Origin: Clostridia bacterium
Lineage (GTDB): Bacteria > Bacillota > Clostridia > Lachnospirales > Lachnospiraceae
Assembly: GCA_910574835.1 (NCBI GenBank)
Contig: CAJTDE010000004.1
Coordinates: forward strand, 1 to 64,000
Length of the DNA stretch: 64,000 bases
Direction of reading: 5' to 3'
Position numbers and translations under genes: made by a program. Numbering within the stretch: the stretch's first letter is position 1; each line of letters opens with the position of its first letter. This document shows, piece after piece, positions 42,940-50,762 of the stretch. The notes beneath the pieces were generated by a model. It made no database searches. It was given only the letters and a program-made list of their open reading frames with translations, and had not been told where the DNA came from.

Positions 42940-43958
42940 GTTTTTATAGTCCTTTCCATTTGATTTAATAAGTCTGCCATTGCGGAAGAAATGCTTTCAA
43001 AACGCTGCCGGACAAACTCAAACTGCACTTTGGAGATGTGGGGGAACACGACGGTACAGAATGGGTCGTGATACCACGCGAAGCCTTTATGAAAGGTCTG
43101 CACAAAGCCGTCAATGTCCGCCAGAAGCGTATCCGGCGTGTAGCTGCAATCCTTATCGGGATTTTTCAGGTCGGCTATGGATTCCTCCAGGGTGTCATAG
43201 TGCCTGTCGCCCAGCGAATAGGGAACCGTGGGCAATGCCAGCGGTTCTGTAACCGGCTCTGCGGACCGTTCCGGCTCATGTGCCGGTTCCGGCGGTTTGG
43301 ATGGTTTTGGCGGTTCCTCCTGCCGGAATTCATCCGCTGACTTGATTTCCCCAGCCGCCAACTGCGCGGCGGCTTGTTCCTGCTGTTCCGGCTCCATGCG
43401 GGACAGCTTTACCAAGTCCTTTTTCTTGATTTTGCGGCCGGCATCCTGAACGATTTCCTGCGCCCTTGGGGTCATATCCCTTGCAATCTGGATTTTTTCC
43501 TCCACGGAACGGGTTGAAATGCCCAGCTTGTCTGCTGTGTCGCGTACAAAAGATTTGTCAGAATCAGAACGCGCCCGGCGCGTTCTGATTTTTTCACTCT
43601 TTCGGTCGCCGCCGTTTTTCACCTGCGGATGCAGCATTTCATAGATTTCCTTGCGCCGCAGGAGCAGCTTTCCAAACTCCAGGGTTTCCAGGTCGGCCCG
43701 CACAAAGTTCTCGTCAATCTCGGCAAGTTCTGCCTGCAATCCCTCTAAGCTGCTGACGTTGCACTCAATTTCCGCCCAGCCCAGTAACTTTGCCGCTTCC
43801 AGCCGGTGCAGTCCGGCAATCAGGGTATAGTCCCTGTCAACCGTGATGGGGTTTAACAGCCCCACCGCCGAAATGCTGTCCGCCAGTTCGCGCACGGCAT
43901 CCGGGAGGGCTTCCCGCCGTCCTGAATTGACCTGGATACTCTCAATGTTTACCTGCAT
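42936..43958 (-). CDS. ParB-like DNA-binding protein of element D
   Basis: About 340 residues from ATG 43958 (GAAAGAGGTGATAAAA upstream). N-terminal ParB domain: ELADSISAVGLLNPITVDRDYTLIAGLHRLEAAKLLGW, then AEIDENFVRADLETLEFGKLLLRRKEIY. A helix-turn-helix follows near 150-170 (TADKLGISTRSVEEKIQIA). A Pro/Glu-rich linker (about 225-250) leads to a separate C-terminal domain of about 90 residues. No ParA is adjacent, so it may regulate or mark DNA rather than segregate it. Confidence 0.85.
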   Translation of the reverse strand: MQVNIESIQVNSGRREALPDAVRELADSISAVGLLNPITVDRDYTLIAGLHRLEAAKLLGWAEIECNVSSLEGLQAELAEIDENFVRADLETLEFGKLLLRRKEIYEMLHPQVKNGGDRKSEKIRTRRARSDSDKSFVRDTADKLGISTRSVEEKIQIARDMTPRAQEIVQDAGRKIKKKDLVKLSRMEPEQQEQAAAQLAAGEIKSADEFRQEEPPKPSKPPEPAHEPERSAEPVTEPLALPTVPYSLGDRHYDTLEESIADLKNPDKDCSYTPDTLLADIDGFVQTFHKGFAWYHDPFCTVVFPHISKVQFEFVRQRFESISSAMADLLNQMERTIKT

Positions 43959-44564
43959 TTTTATCACCTCTTTCGGCCCCAGCCGCTTTATTTGTTGCTA
44001 TCCTGCCGGATGGAACACGTTGCGCCGCCGGTTTTCCCGGTGGCGTAAGGTCTTGCATCCCGCAGGCAAAGGGGAAAGCCCGCGCCAGTCTGTTTTGCAC
44101 CCTCATTCTGTGAGGAAATGTGACCGGCGCGGGTTTCTCTTTTATGCCTTTCTCAAAAATCTGTGCCGTATTATCAGGCGGCATGACCGCCTTACTGCTC
44201 ACCCCCGGCACGGGAGTATGTAAGCCCAACACGGCACGTTGGCGCGATACCAACAGACGGCGGCGACAGTTGACGAAGCTGCCCATACCAATCCCCCAGT
44301 ACCTCCCTTTTACCCTGCGATACGGGTGTTTGCGGCGCATCCCGCGTCTGCGGCGCTGCCATGCGCCGGACAGCCATGCCGGTATCGCTCGTGCCTTTGA
44401 TGCTATCGGTTTGACGGGCAGGAACAGAGGCTTTCACCTCCTTTCGCTGTCCCTGGCCGCAGGCAGTCGTGGCGCGGGATGGCTGATGCAGGATGCAATC
44501 ACTTACATACTGACTATGAACAGGAGCCTATCCTGCTGTTTTTCAAAGTACAATGCTTCAATGC
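43959..44564 (-). other. Gene-poor 0.6-kb stretch with a GC-rich hairpin
   Basis: No protein I can support. Two GC-rich frames are open on the minus strand (about 44437-44192 and 44340-43942), the first with AAAGGAG just before a GTG, but neither looks like a known family. A stem CCCGCGCC / GGCGCGGG (about 44081-44137) encloses 45 bases and is flanked by TTTCTCTTTT, so it may act as a terminator or attenuator ahead of parB. Confidence 0.35.
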
Positions 44565-44882
44565 TCAGGGAGCAAACTGGCGGAGAATACTGTCAATCGT
44601 GGCGAGGTCATCCCCGGTAAGCTGCGCGCTTAATTTCACAAGCAGCGCAGCCTGCCGTGCTGTCAGTTTTTTGCGGTAAAGGTAAAACCCGTCCGCAATC
44701 TTGACACCGCCGCCATACCGGCCGCGTACCGTTTCGATGGGGTAGGAACACATGAGGACGGCTATATCCTGCCGGATGGTTTCTCTCGAAACCTGAAATT
44801 CAAATGCCAGGTTGCGGTATGTATCGTGCCGCCTTATGCACAGCACTTCCAGAATCGCTTCCCGACGTTCTGCATAACTCAT
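44565..44882 (-). CDS. Small DeoR/WYL-type HTH protein
   Basis: 105 residues. A DeoR-like winged helix fills the first 65 (RREAILEVLCIRRHDTYRNLAFEFQVSRETIRQDIAVL, GRYGGGVKIADGFYL). It ends with a short helix (LTARQAALLVKLSAQLTGDDLATIDSIL). The effector domain of full-length relatives is absent. Probably regulates element D genes downstream. Coupled to a 38-codon gene by ATGA. Confidence 0.82.
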   Translation of the reverse strand: MSYAERREAILEVLCIRRHDTYRNLAFEFQVSRETIRQDIAVLMCSYPIETVRGRYGGGVKIADGFYLYRKKLTARQAALLVKLSAQLTGDDLATIDSILRQFAP

Positions 44883-44995
44883 GCGTCCACCCCCTTTCCT
44901 TTGCTCTCTGGAATAAAGGGTATAGGGTAAAGGGCAGGTGAACCTTGCCCTTTAAGAAAAAAGTTCAAAAAAATTTTTGTGGCCTGATTATGCAT
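44879..44995 (-). CDS. 38-residue peptide gene coupled to the HTH gene
   Basis: A short frame starts at ATG 44995 after a good ribosome site (GGAGGTAGCAAT) and ends in a TGA that overlaps the start of the HTH gene (ATGA). It encodes HNQATKIFLNFFLKGQGSP and a Pro-rich end. No known family. Good ribosome site and coupling suggest that it is translated, perhaps only to set HTH expression. Confidence 0.5.
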   Translation of the reverse strand: MHNQATKIFLNFFLKGQGSPALYPIPFIPESKGKGVDA

Positions 44996-45084
44996 ATTGC
45001 TACCTCCGAAAATTTGAAAATGGGTTTCAGATTTTCGGGATGGCGGCGGTGCGCGTATCCGGCGGTCAAACCAGCAGCGCAGAC

Positions 45085-45126
45085 AAAAAACGCCAGACAG
45101 CGGAAATGACTGTCTGGCGTTTTTTT
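45085..45126. terminator. Intrinsic terminator
   Basis: A 16-bp perfect stem (AAAAAACGCCAGACAG with CTGTCTGGCGTTTTTT) and a 9-nt loop, with A- and T-runs on both sides, so it can work in both directions. It separates the minus-strand HTH unit from the plus-strand XRE gene. The remaining bases of 44996-45454 hold no gene. Confidence 0.85.
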
Positions 45127-45386
45127 GCGCAGTGGTATTCAATGTTTGATTGACATACTTAGATACGTCTGATAATGCGGTTAAAAGATGCTGGAGCGGC
45201 GAGAAATGAGCCTCGCTTTTTTTGACGATATTCCCACCGCATATCTAAAAACAAAACCATCCATAACCTGTCCCTTTCTACGGACAGACACAGATGGCAT
45301 GAAAAGTAAGCCCTGATGTGAAAAGCCGTTTTTTATTGGCTACACAGTCAGAACGATTTTTTGCAAAACGCATTATAAGTATATAT

Positions 45387-45429
45387 TCGTGCGTTCTATT
45401 AGGGAATTTATAGAAACAGACACGCACGA
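45387..45429 (+). promoter_or_regulatory. Dyad upstream of the XRE regulator
   Basis: TCGTGCGT (45387-45394) and ACGCACGA (45422-45429) form a perfect 8-bp inverted repeat around an AT-rich core, ending 25 bp before the XRE start. Likely operator of the downstream regulator. Confidence 0.55.
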
Positions 45430-45454
45430 TAGAATATAGTAGAGGTGATTAAAA

Positions 45455-45823
45455 ATGCGTAAAAATATCTTACAGCACATAGGGGCAATAGTCAGCGGCA
45501 GGCGGAATGAAGAACACCTGACACAACAGCAGCTTGCCCAGCAGACCGGCAGAGGACTCCGACATATCCAAAACATAGAAAAGGGGCGGGTCAATGCATC
45601 TATTGAAGTCCTTGCTGATGTAATCTACCGGCTTGGATTATCGGCCGATGTTTTGTTCTACCCGGATATGCCGCTATTGGAACAGCAGACAAAGCAGCTA
45701 CTGTGCAAGTTCGCGGTCTGCACGGAAGATGAAAGGGTGTTTCTGCTGAAAACCTTAGATTGCATGGCAGAGCAGATGCTTAGCCGACATGAAAAAGAAG
45801 TCGAGCATAAAACAGCCGAATAA
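45455..45823 (+). CDS. XRE-family HTH regulator
   Basis: 122 residues. The Cro/CI-type HTH spans about 8-65 (IGAIVSGRRNEEHLTQQQLAQQTGRGLRHIQNIEKGRVNASIEVLADVIYRLGL). The last 50 residues form a small helical domain. AGAGGTGATTAAAA precedes the ATG. It is the only plus-strand gene of element D and probably its master regulator, with the upstream dyad as operator. Confidence 0.85.
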   Translation: MRKNILQHIGAIVSGRRNEEHLTQQQLAQQTGRGLRHIQNIEKGRVNASIEVLADVIYRLGLSADVLFYPDMPLLEQQTKQLLCKFAVCTEDERVFLLKTLDCMAEQMLSRHEKEVEHKTAE

Positions 45824-46157
45824 GGTTAAAGTTCTATCTGCCAGATTAGTTGTGCCTGATATACCTTTCTGTTCCTATAATTCCCAATGTGGCAGACTTG
45901 GCTTTATTGACTTCTATTCTAAACTGCAAATATCACAGAAACGTCACCGCATCACCATGTTTCGGCAAAATAACAAGCAGAAATGTCACAAAGCAGTGAC
46001 ATTTGAAAAGTCGGAGGAAAATTCCTTCGGCTTTTCAAATGTATAATATTTTTGCCAACTTGTTTTTGTGTACCCGCTACGATGTCATTTTGATTTATTA
46101 AATGGTGCAACAAATAGCACTATCATTATTTTGCCCTCAAATCGCTGGTTCATCTTA
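45824..46157. other. Gene-free stretch with a 20-bp hairpin
   Basis: I see no gene. A near-perfect 20-bp stem (45999-46018 with 46023-46042, ACATTTGAAAAG arms) has only a short loop. It lies downstream of the lipoprotein gene and of the XRE gene and may end transcription from either side, although the T-run is weak. Confidence 0.45.
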
Positions 46158-47000
46158 CTAATTCCGCAGAGGACGTACTTCCTTCAAACTCTCTTGAGCG
46201 CCACATTCCCAAATATAGGGGGCAATTTCTTCGTAAGCCCTTTCTGGCGAACCTGCTTCCGAAGGAATATATGTCCACTGCGTCAGAAAGCTGTGAGCAT
46301 AGTTGCAGTGAATATTCCCGGTATAAATCTGTACCAGAGGATCGGTGATCCAGCTTCCGTCAGCAGATGCACAGTCACTCCGATAAGTAAAGTACCGCTG
46401 TCCATCCTTTACAAATATTATATTTACAGTCAGTTGATCTTCTGTGATGTCCAGACGTTCTTCTCTACCGGCCATTTCATTGTAATTGTTCTCGGCTTCC
46501 ACTTTTTCAAAATAAAAGTATTTCCTCCAGGCAGCCAATATCTCCTGTTCCATATCACGGTACTGGTTCGGCACTAACAGATTCAGTGTCAAATCATCCA
46601 GTACAAGCTGTTTTTCCAATTCCAAACCATCTTCTGTTTCAATAGGATTCCACTTGAAATATTCCCGGCTCACCTGTATAGACATTCCAGCGGGAGCGAT
46701 TTCGATTGGGACTTCTGGCGTATTCATGGTATATAGGGGCGTACCCTCATCATCCACCGTCTGATAATTGTATGCGTCCATGACAAACGCACCTGTTTTT
46801 TCCTCCAGCAGAGACAATAGTTTCTGGCTGCGCTGTGCGATTTCCAAATATTTTGCATCGCTTTCATCTTCTCCGCTGTTATAAACCACTGTGCGGTAAA
46901 GGTGTTCTTCCCACTTAGGCTCCGCCGGTTCATTTCCAGCACAGCCTGCAAGTACCAGCAGCACAGCCAATAACGCCGCCTGTTCTAATGTTTTCTTCAT
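46158..47000 (-). CDS. Lipoprotein of the transporter operon
   Basis: About 280 residues from ATG 47000 (AAGGAGCAATGTAGA upstream). The N-terminus is a lipoprotein signal (LEQAALLAVLLVLAGC, lipobox LAGC at about 16-19). The mature part is hydrophilic, with no known fold (RTVVYNSGEDESDAKYLEIAQRS, NQYRDMEQEILAAWRKYFYF). Last gene of the CprABC-like operon. It might shield the surface or deliver substrate, which is inference. Confidence 0.75.
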   Translation of the reverse strand: MKKTLEQAALLAVLLVLAGCAGNEPAEPKWEEHLYRTVVYNSGEDESDAKYLEIAQRSQKLLSLLEEKTGAFVMDAYNYQTVDDEGTPLYTMNTPEVPIEIAPAGMSIQVSREYFKWNPIETEDGLELEKQLVLDDLTLNLLVPNQYRDMEQEILAAWRKYFYFEKVEAENNYNEMAGREERLDITEDQLTVNIIFVKDGQRYFTYRSDCASADGSWITDPLVQIYTGNIHCNYAHSFLTQWTYIPSEAGSPERAYEEIAPYIWECGAQESLKEVRPLRN

Positions 47001-47028
47001 TCTACATTGCTCCTTGTAGTTGAATGGC

Positions 47029-47421
47029 TCAATTCCCGGAATCATCTGATGGAGCAGAATAGTGATTCTGTACTGCTGCCGGAAGCTCGCCATACTGTAC
47101 CTCGCTCCAATCCAGGACGCCCCGGACCGGCATGACGGTCAGACGGATAAAGGCCCCATCCCGCAGTTCTCTGGATGTTCCAAAAGTGATCTCCTTCTCG
47201 CTCCCATTTTCGTCATAGGACAGCAGCGTGTAGGAATAGGGCAGGTTGCCTTTGAAGTTGACGACACCTCCGTTAGAATCCACCTGTTCCACCTTGGTGT
47301 TGTCGATCTGGGCGTAATACTCGGCGCTGCCGGAGCCGGAGAGGAACCATGCGCAAAAGCCGACCAGACCAATGAGCAGGACAGCAACGACGCCTATTAT
47401 GATTTTCAATTTTTTCTTCAT
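47029..47421 (-). CDS. YxeA-family (DUF1093) protein
   Basis: 130 residues from ATG 47421. A single N-terminal membrane segment (IIIGVVAVLLIGLVGFCAWFL) is followed by the YxeA pattern: YYAQIDNTKVEQVDSNGGVVNFKGNLPYSYTLLSYDENGSEKEITF and FIRLTVMPVRGVLDWSEV. In Bacillus, yxeA lies beside a Bce-type peptide-resistance system, and here it again follows a peptide transporter. Function unknown. Confidence 0.8.
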   Translation of the reverse strand: MKKKLKIIIGVVAVLLIGLVGFCAWFLSGSGSAEYYAQIDNTKVEQVDSNGGVVNFKGNLPYSYTLLSYDENGSEKEITFGTSRELRDGAFIRLTVMPVRGVLDWSEVQYGELPAAVQNHYSAPSDDSGN

Positions 47422-47435
47422 GTTGTTTGACCCCC

Positions 47436-48215
47436 TTACCAACCTTTTTTTGTGATGACCCGTTTGGGCTTTTTTGCCGTCTTTGGAGCTGCGCCTTTTT
47501 TCGCTGTCGCAACAAAAGCGGCGGCAATCAGCAGAGCGGCCAGCAAACTGAACATACAAAGCAGCGGATTCCAATGGACGGCCGCATCATAGCTGCGGTA
47601 TCCAATCAGCCCCATGCTTGCGGTCACGGGATACAAATTCGCCAAGGTCATGCTCCCCGCCGCAAACATCCCGCCGTAGCCGTAGACAAAGGCTATCACC
47701 GCTCCAATCAAGTGCCCGTTTGGAATCCGGGCGGCGATGGCGATGATTGGCAGAACCGCGATATAGAGGAACAGACAGTTGAACGTGATCTGCAACCCGG
47801 CCTGCATGACTGCCGGAAAATCTCCGCCGGGGAAGCCCAAAAGGAAGGATGCCGTCACAGTGAACACGGTGCTGACGATCCCTAGGAACAAGGAGAGCAG
47901 CCCGCAGACAGCCAGCTTGCCCGCCAGCAGAGCGGGAAAGGACAGGGGGACCGTCAGAATGTTTTTCAGCGTGTCGTCCGTCCCTTCCCGACTGATGATA
48001 TATCCGGTAATCAAGGCAATGCACATGGGGAAAATTGTTGTGATGTTGTTCTTCAGGACCTGCTCCACGAAAAAGGAGAAGGTCCATACACTTCCATCCT
48101 GGGCGGTGGTGGAGAAAACCGTAAGCAGGACGGACAGCAGCATCAGGAAAACCCCTGCCCAGACCATGTGATACCGTTTCAGCTTCCAAAACTCGGTTTT
48201 CAGCAGTACCAGCAT
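47436..48215 (-). CDS. ABC permease, LanE/CprB-C type (first of two)
   Basis: 259 residues from ATG 48215 (GGGGGAGATTGAG upstream). Six hydrophobic segments are visible, among them VWAGVFLMLLSVLLTVF, IFPMCIALITGYIIS, LAVCGLLSLFLGIVSTVFTV and LLCMFSLLAALLIAAAF. Resembles MutG/EpiE/CprC permeases that expel lantibiotics from the membrane. It works with the second permease and the ATPase encoded just upstream in the same operon. Confidence 0.82.
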   Translation of the reverse strand: MLVLLKTEFWKLKRYHMVWAGVFLMLLSVLLTVFSTTAQDGSVWTFSFFVEQVLKNNITTIFPMCIALITGYIISREGTDDTLKNILTVPLSFPALLAGKLAVCGLLSLFLGIVSTVFTVTASFLLGFPGGDFPAVMQAGLQITFNCLFLYIAVLPIIAIAARIPNGHLIGAVIAFVYGYGGMFAAGSMTLANLYPVTASMGLIGYRSYDAAVHWNPLLCMFSLLAALLIAAAFVATAKKGAAPKTAKKPKRVITKKGW

Positions 48216-48216
48216 C

Positions 48217-49014
48217 TCAATCTCCCCCTCTCTTTTTATACAGCCGGTCAATGAGCAGAATGGACAGGACAGCCATTGCGCCCAAAATCAAGACGGTCTG
48301 CATTGTTGAGGGAATCAGGTATTCCAGTTCCCCCAAGCCGCCTTTGGCACCATGCCGAACCATATCCCCCGCGCACCAGAGGTTTGTGAGGGGAATCGGC
48401 ATCAGCCAGCACAGAAACTTCGGCAGGACACCGAAGCTGCTTTCGGCGGTCAGGCTTAATACACTGTAAAAGATGCACAGCAGGACGGAGAAGATATAGG
48501 TCTTGCTGAAAAAGACCACCAGCACCACCAGCGGCAGGGTGCCAGCCGTAATGAAAATCCCCATCTCCACCGACAGCCATAGCTTGTAGCCCAGCCCGCC
48601 GACCTCGGCAATCAGGCTCCCGCAGACAATGGTGACGGCGGCTGTGGACAGGCAGAAAATCAGCCCGAACAGAAACAGAACGATAATTTTAGCGAAAATC
48701 ATCTGGGTACTGGTCACCGGGATGGTCCGCAGGTTTTTGAAGGTGTCATTGTCCCGTTCCATAAAGAACAGCATAGCGGCTATGACACCGATGATACAGG
48801 GCAAAAGCAGTTCCACCCCATAGCCCAGGACAAACTGGTAAAAGTCGTCAAAAAGCTCGGCTTTCGTGTCGTACCGCTCCATCATGCGGGGCGTCAACAT
48901 CATCAGTGCCAGCGGGAGCGGGAACATGAACGCAGAGAGGATTACAAAAGGAATGAACTTCTTCCGTTTTAGCTTCTGAAGCTCACAGGAAATCAGTTTA
49001 AGCAATCCCCTCAC
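48217..49014 (-). CDS. ABC permease, LanE/CprB type (second of two)
   Basis: 265 residues with six hydrophobic segments and the SCELQKLKRKKFIPFVILSAFMFPLPLALMM start typical for this family. Intact. Its start overlaps the end of the ATPase gene by 17 bp, and it ends one base before the next permease start, so the three subunits are made together. Confidence 0.83.
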   Translation of the reverse strand: MRGLLKLISCELQKLKRKKFIPFVILSAFMFPLPLALMMLTPRMMERYDTKAELFDDFYQFVLGYGVELLLPCIIGVIAAMLFFMERDNDTFKNLRTIPVTSTQMIFAKIIVLFLFGLIFCLSTAAVTIVCGSLIAEVGGLGYKLWLSVEMGIFITAGTLPLVVLVVFFSKTYIFSVLLCIFYSVLSLTAESSFGVLPKFLCWLMPIPLTNLWCAGDMVRHGAKGGLGELEYLIPSTMQTVLILGAMAVLSILLIDRLYKKRGGD

Positions 49015-49921
49015 CCCCAGTCACCCGCTTGAAGTAATCCTCCAGGCTTTCCTCCACGATTGCGGCCTCCGATACCTCCAGGCCATGCTGCACAAAGGCA
49101 GAGACGATCTTTGATACGGGGACCTTGGCAGAATCCAGCCGCAGATGATGGCCGTCCTGTACGGCAAACTGATTTTCGTGGAAAACGCCGTTCAAGACCT
49201 CCGCCGCCCGTTCCGTGTCGGAGATGGTGAAGCGGATATACCGTTCGCTCTTGGCCTCCAGGTCCGAAAGGCTCTCCTCCTCCAGCAGCACACCGTGGTC
49301 GATGATGCCGATGTCGTCCGCCAGCAGGGCCACCTCGGAGAGGATGTGGCTGGAGATCAGGATGGTCTTGCCCCGTTCGTCACACAACGCCCGGATGAAG
49401 GAGCGCACCTCCGCGATGCCGATGGGGTCCAGGCCGTTGATGGGCTCGTCCAAAATCAGCAGCTCCGGGTCGTGCATCACAGCCAGGGCAATGGCCAGAC
49501 GCTGTTTCATGCCCAGGGAGTATTGGGAAAAGAGCTTCTTATCCCGATACGGCAGGCCCACCAGCTCCAGGGCGCTTTTGATGGCGCTCTGATTTTTCAA
49601 CCCCCGCAAAGCGGCGAAGATACGGAGATTCTCCGTTGCGGTCAGATTGGGATAAAAGCCGGGGGACTCGATCAGACTGCCGATGCGGGGCAGCAGTTTC
49701 TTCTCGTTACCCATCAAAGACTTCCCCCAGATGGTCACGTTCCCGGAAGTGGGCTGGGTCAGGCCCAGCAGCATTTTCATAGTGGTGGTCTTTCCGGCTC
49801 CGTTCCGGCCCAGCAGACCGTAGATGCGGCCCCGCTGAACATGGATGTTCAGCTCCGCTACGCTCTTTTGTGTCCCGTACTGTTTGGTCAGTTGTTTCGT
49901 TTCAATGACTATTTCGCCCAT
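48998..49921 (-). CDS. ABC ATPase of the lantibiotic-protection type (CprA/BcrA-like)
   Basis: 307 residues from ATG 49921 (GGAGGTAATCGCT upstream). Walker A GRNGAGKTTT near 40, signature YSLGMKQRLAIALAV near 135, Walker B LLILDEPINGLDP near 155 with the E-loop variant typical for LanF/BcrA, and SSHILSEVALLAD near 195. The extra C-terminal domain (about 220-307) is common in this family. Together with two permeases it should give resistance to bacitracin- or nisin-type peptides. Confidence 0.9.
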   Translation of the reverse strand: MGEIVIETKQLTKQYGTQKSVAELNIHVQRGRIYGLLGRNGAGKTTTMKMLLGLTQPTSGNVTIWGKSLMGNEKKLLPRIGSLIESPGFYPNLTATENLRIFAALRGLKNQSAIKSALELVGLPYRDKKLFSQYSLGMKQRLAIALAVMHDPELLILDEPINGLDPIGIAEVRSFIRALCDERGKTILISSHILSEVALLADDIGIIDHGVLLEEESLSDLEAKSERYIRFTISDTERAAEVLNGVFHENQFAVQDGHHLRLDSAKVPVSKIVSAFVQHGLEVSEAAIVEESLEDYFKRVTGGEGIA

Positions 49922-49962
49922 AGCGATTACCTCCTTTGCGGGGTCAGTATACAACACCATCC

Positions 49963-50000
49963 TTGAGCTATCATTGAGGGAACCTTGAGATAACCTTGAG
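49963..50000. promoter_or_regulatory. Four 11-bp-phased TTGAG repeats between divergent operons
   Basis: TTGAG lies at 49963, 49974, 49985 and 49996, exactly 11 bp apart, in the 145 bp between the transporter operon (leftward) and the response regulator operon (rightward). Direct repeats at one helical turn are typical binding sites for OmpR-family regulators. Probable operator by which the adjacent regulator controls the transporter. Confidence 0.75.
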
Positions 50001-50066
50001 ATTGCGCTGACGGCATATACAATTTTTAGTTTCTGCGCTATAATGAGCTGGACGGGAGGGGCTAAT

Positions 50067-50762
50067 ATGCTGGATAGAGAAATTCTTGTCGTAGACGATG
50101 AAAAAGATTTACGAACGATGATCCGCTCCATTTTTGAGAGCGCCGGGTATACGCAGGTTACAACGGTGGCCTCCGGGGAGGATGCGTTGGCGCTGATGGC
50201 GAAAAAAATCCCCGGCATTATCATTCTGGATGTGATGATGCCGGACATGGACGGGTTTGAACTGCTCCAGGAGATTCGGGCTGTCAGTAAAGTTCCCGTT
50301 CTTATGCTCACGGCCAAGGGGGAAGCCGAGGACCGCTTTGCCGGGTTTGAACTGGGGGCGGATGATTATCTGGTCAAGCCTTTTCTGCCGAAGGAATTGC
50401 TGTTGCGGGTCCAGGCGATTTTGAAACGGGCTTATCCTGAAAAAGAGCGGATTGTTACACTGAATGCGGCTGAGGTGGATTTAGACCAGGCGGAGGTTAT
50501 CAGAGAAGGCCAGCGGACGCCACTGACCGCGAAGGAGTACAGCATTTTTGAAAAGCTGGCGGAGAATGCGGGCCGGATCGTTACCATCGGCGTTCTCTGT
50601 CAAACACTGTGCGGAGAGATTTGGCAGGGCTATGAAACAACGCTGATGACCCATATCCGGCACCTGCGGGAGAAGATAGAGGAAAATCCGTCGAAGCCCG
50701 TGTCGCTCCTGACGGTGAAGGGATTGGGGTATAAGCTGGTGGTAAAGGAGCCAGAGAAATGA
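50067..50762 (+). CDS. OmpR-family response regulator of the Cpr-like system
   Basis: 231 residues from ATG 50067 (GGGAGGGGC upstream). Receiver domain with VVDDEKD at 8-14, phosphoacceptor Asp55 (IIILDVMMPDMDGFE), Thr in MLTAKGEAE and Lys in YLVKPF. The C-terminal winged helix (TPLTAKEYSIFEKLAENAG ... THIRHLREKIEENP, TVKGLGYKL) is intact. Overlaps the kinase gene by 4 bp (ATGA). Likely binds the 11-bp-phased repeats at 49963-50000. Confidence 0.92.
   Translation: MLDREILVVDDEKDLRTMIRSIFESAGYTQVTTVASGEDALALMAKKIPGIIILDVMMPDMDGFELLQEIRAVSKVPVLMLTAKGEAEDRFAGFELGADDYLVKPFLPKELLLRVQAILKRAYPEKERIVTLNAAEVDLDQAEVIREGQRTPLTAKEYSIFEKLAENAGRIVTIGVLCQTLCGEIWQGYETTLMTHIRHLREKIEENPSKPVSLLTVKGLGYKLVVKEPEK

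Noticed and set aside
43942-44437. Two overlapping minus-strand frames between the small HTH and parB
   Set aside because: GC-rich composition, no family resemblance, and a hairpin in the middle; kept only as an uncertain stretch.
15419-45823. Prophage
   Set aside because: Recombinases, relaxases and partition genes occur, but there are no capsid, terminase, portal or tail genes; the replisome-organizer domain alone is not enough.
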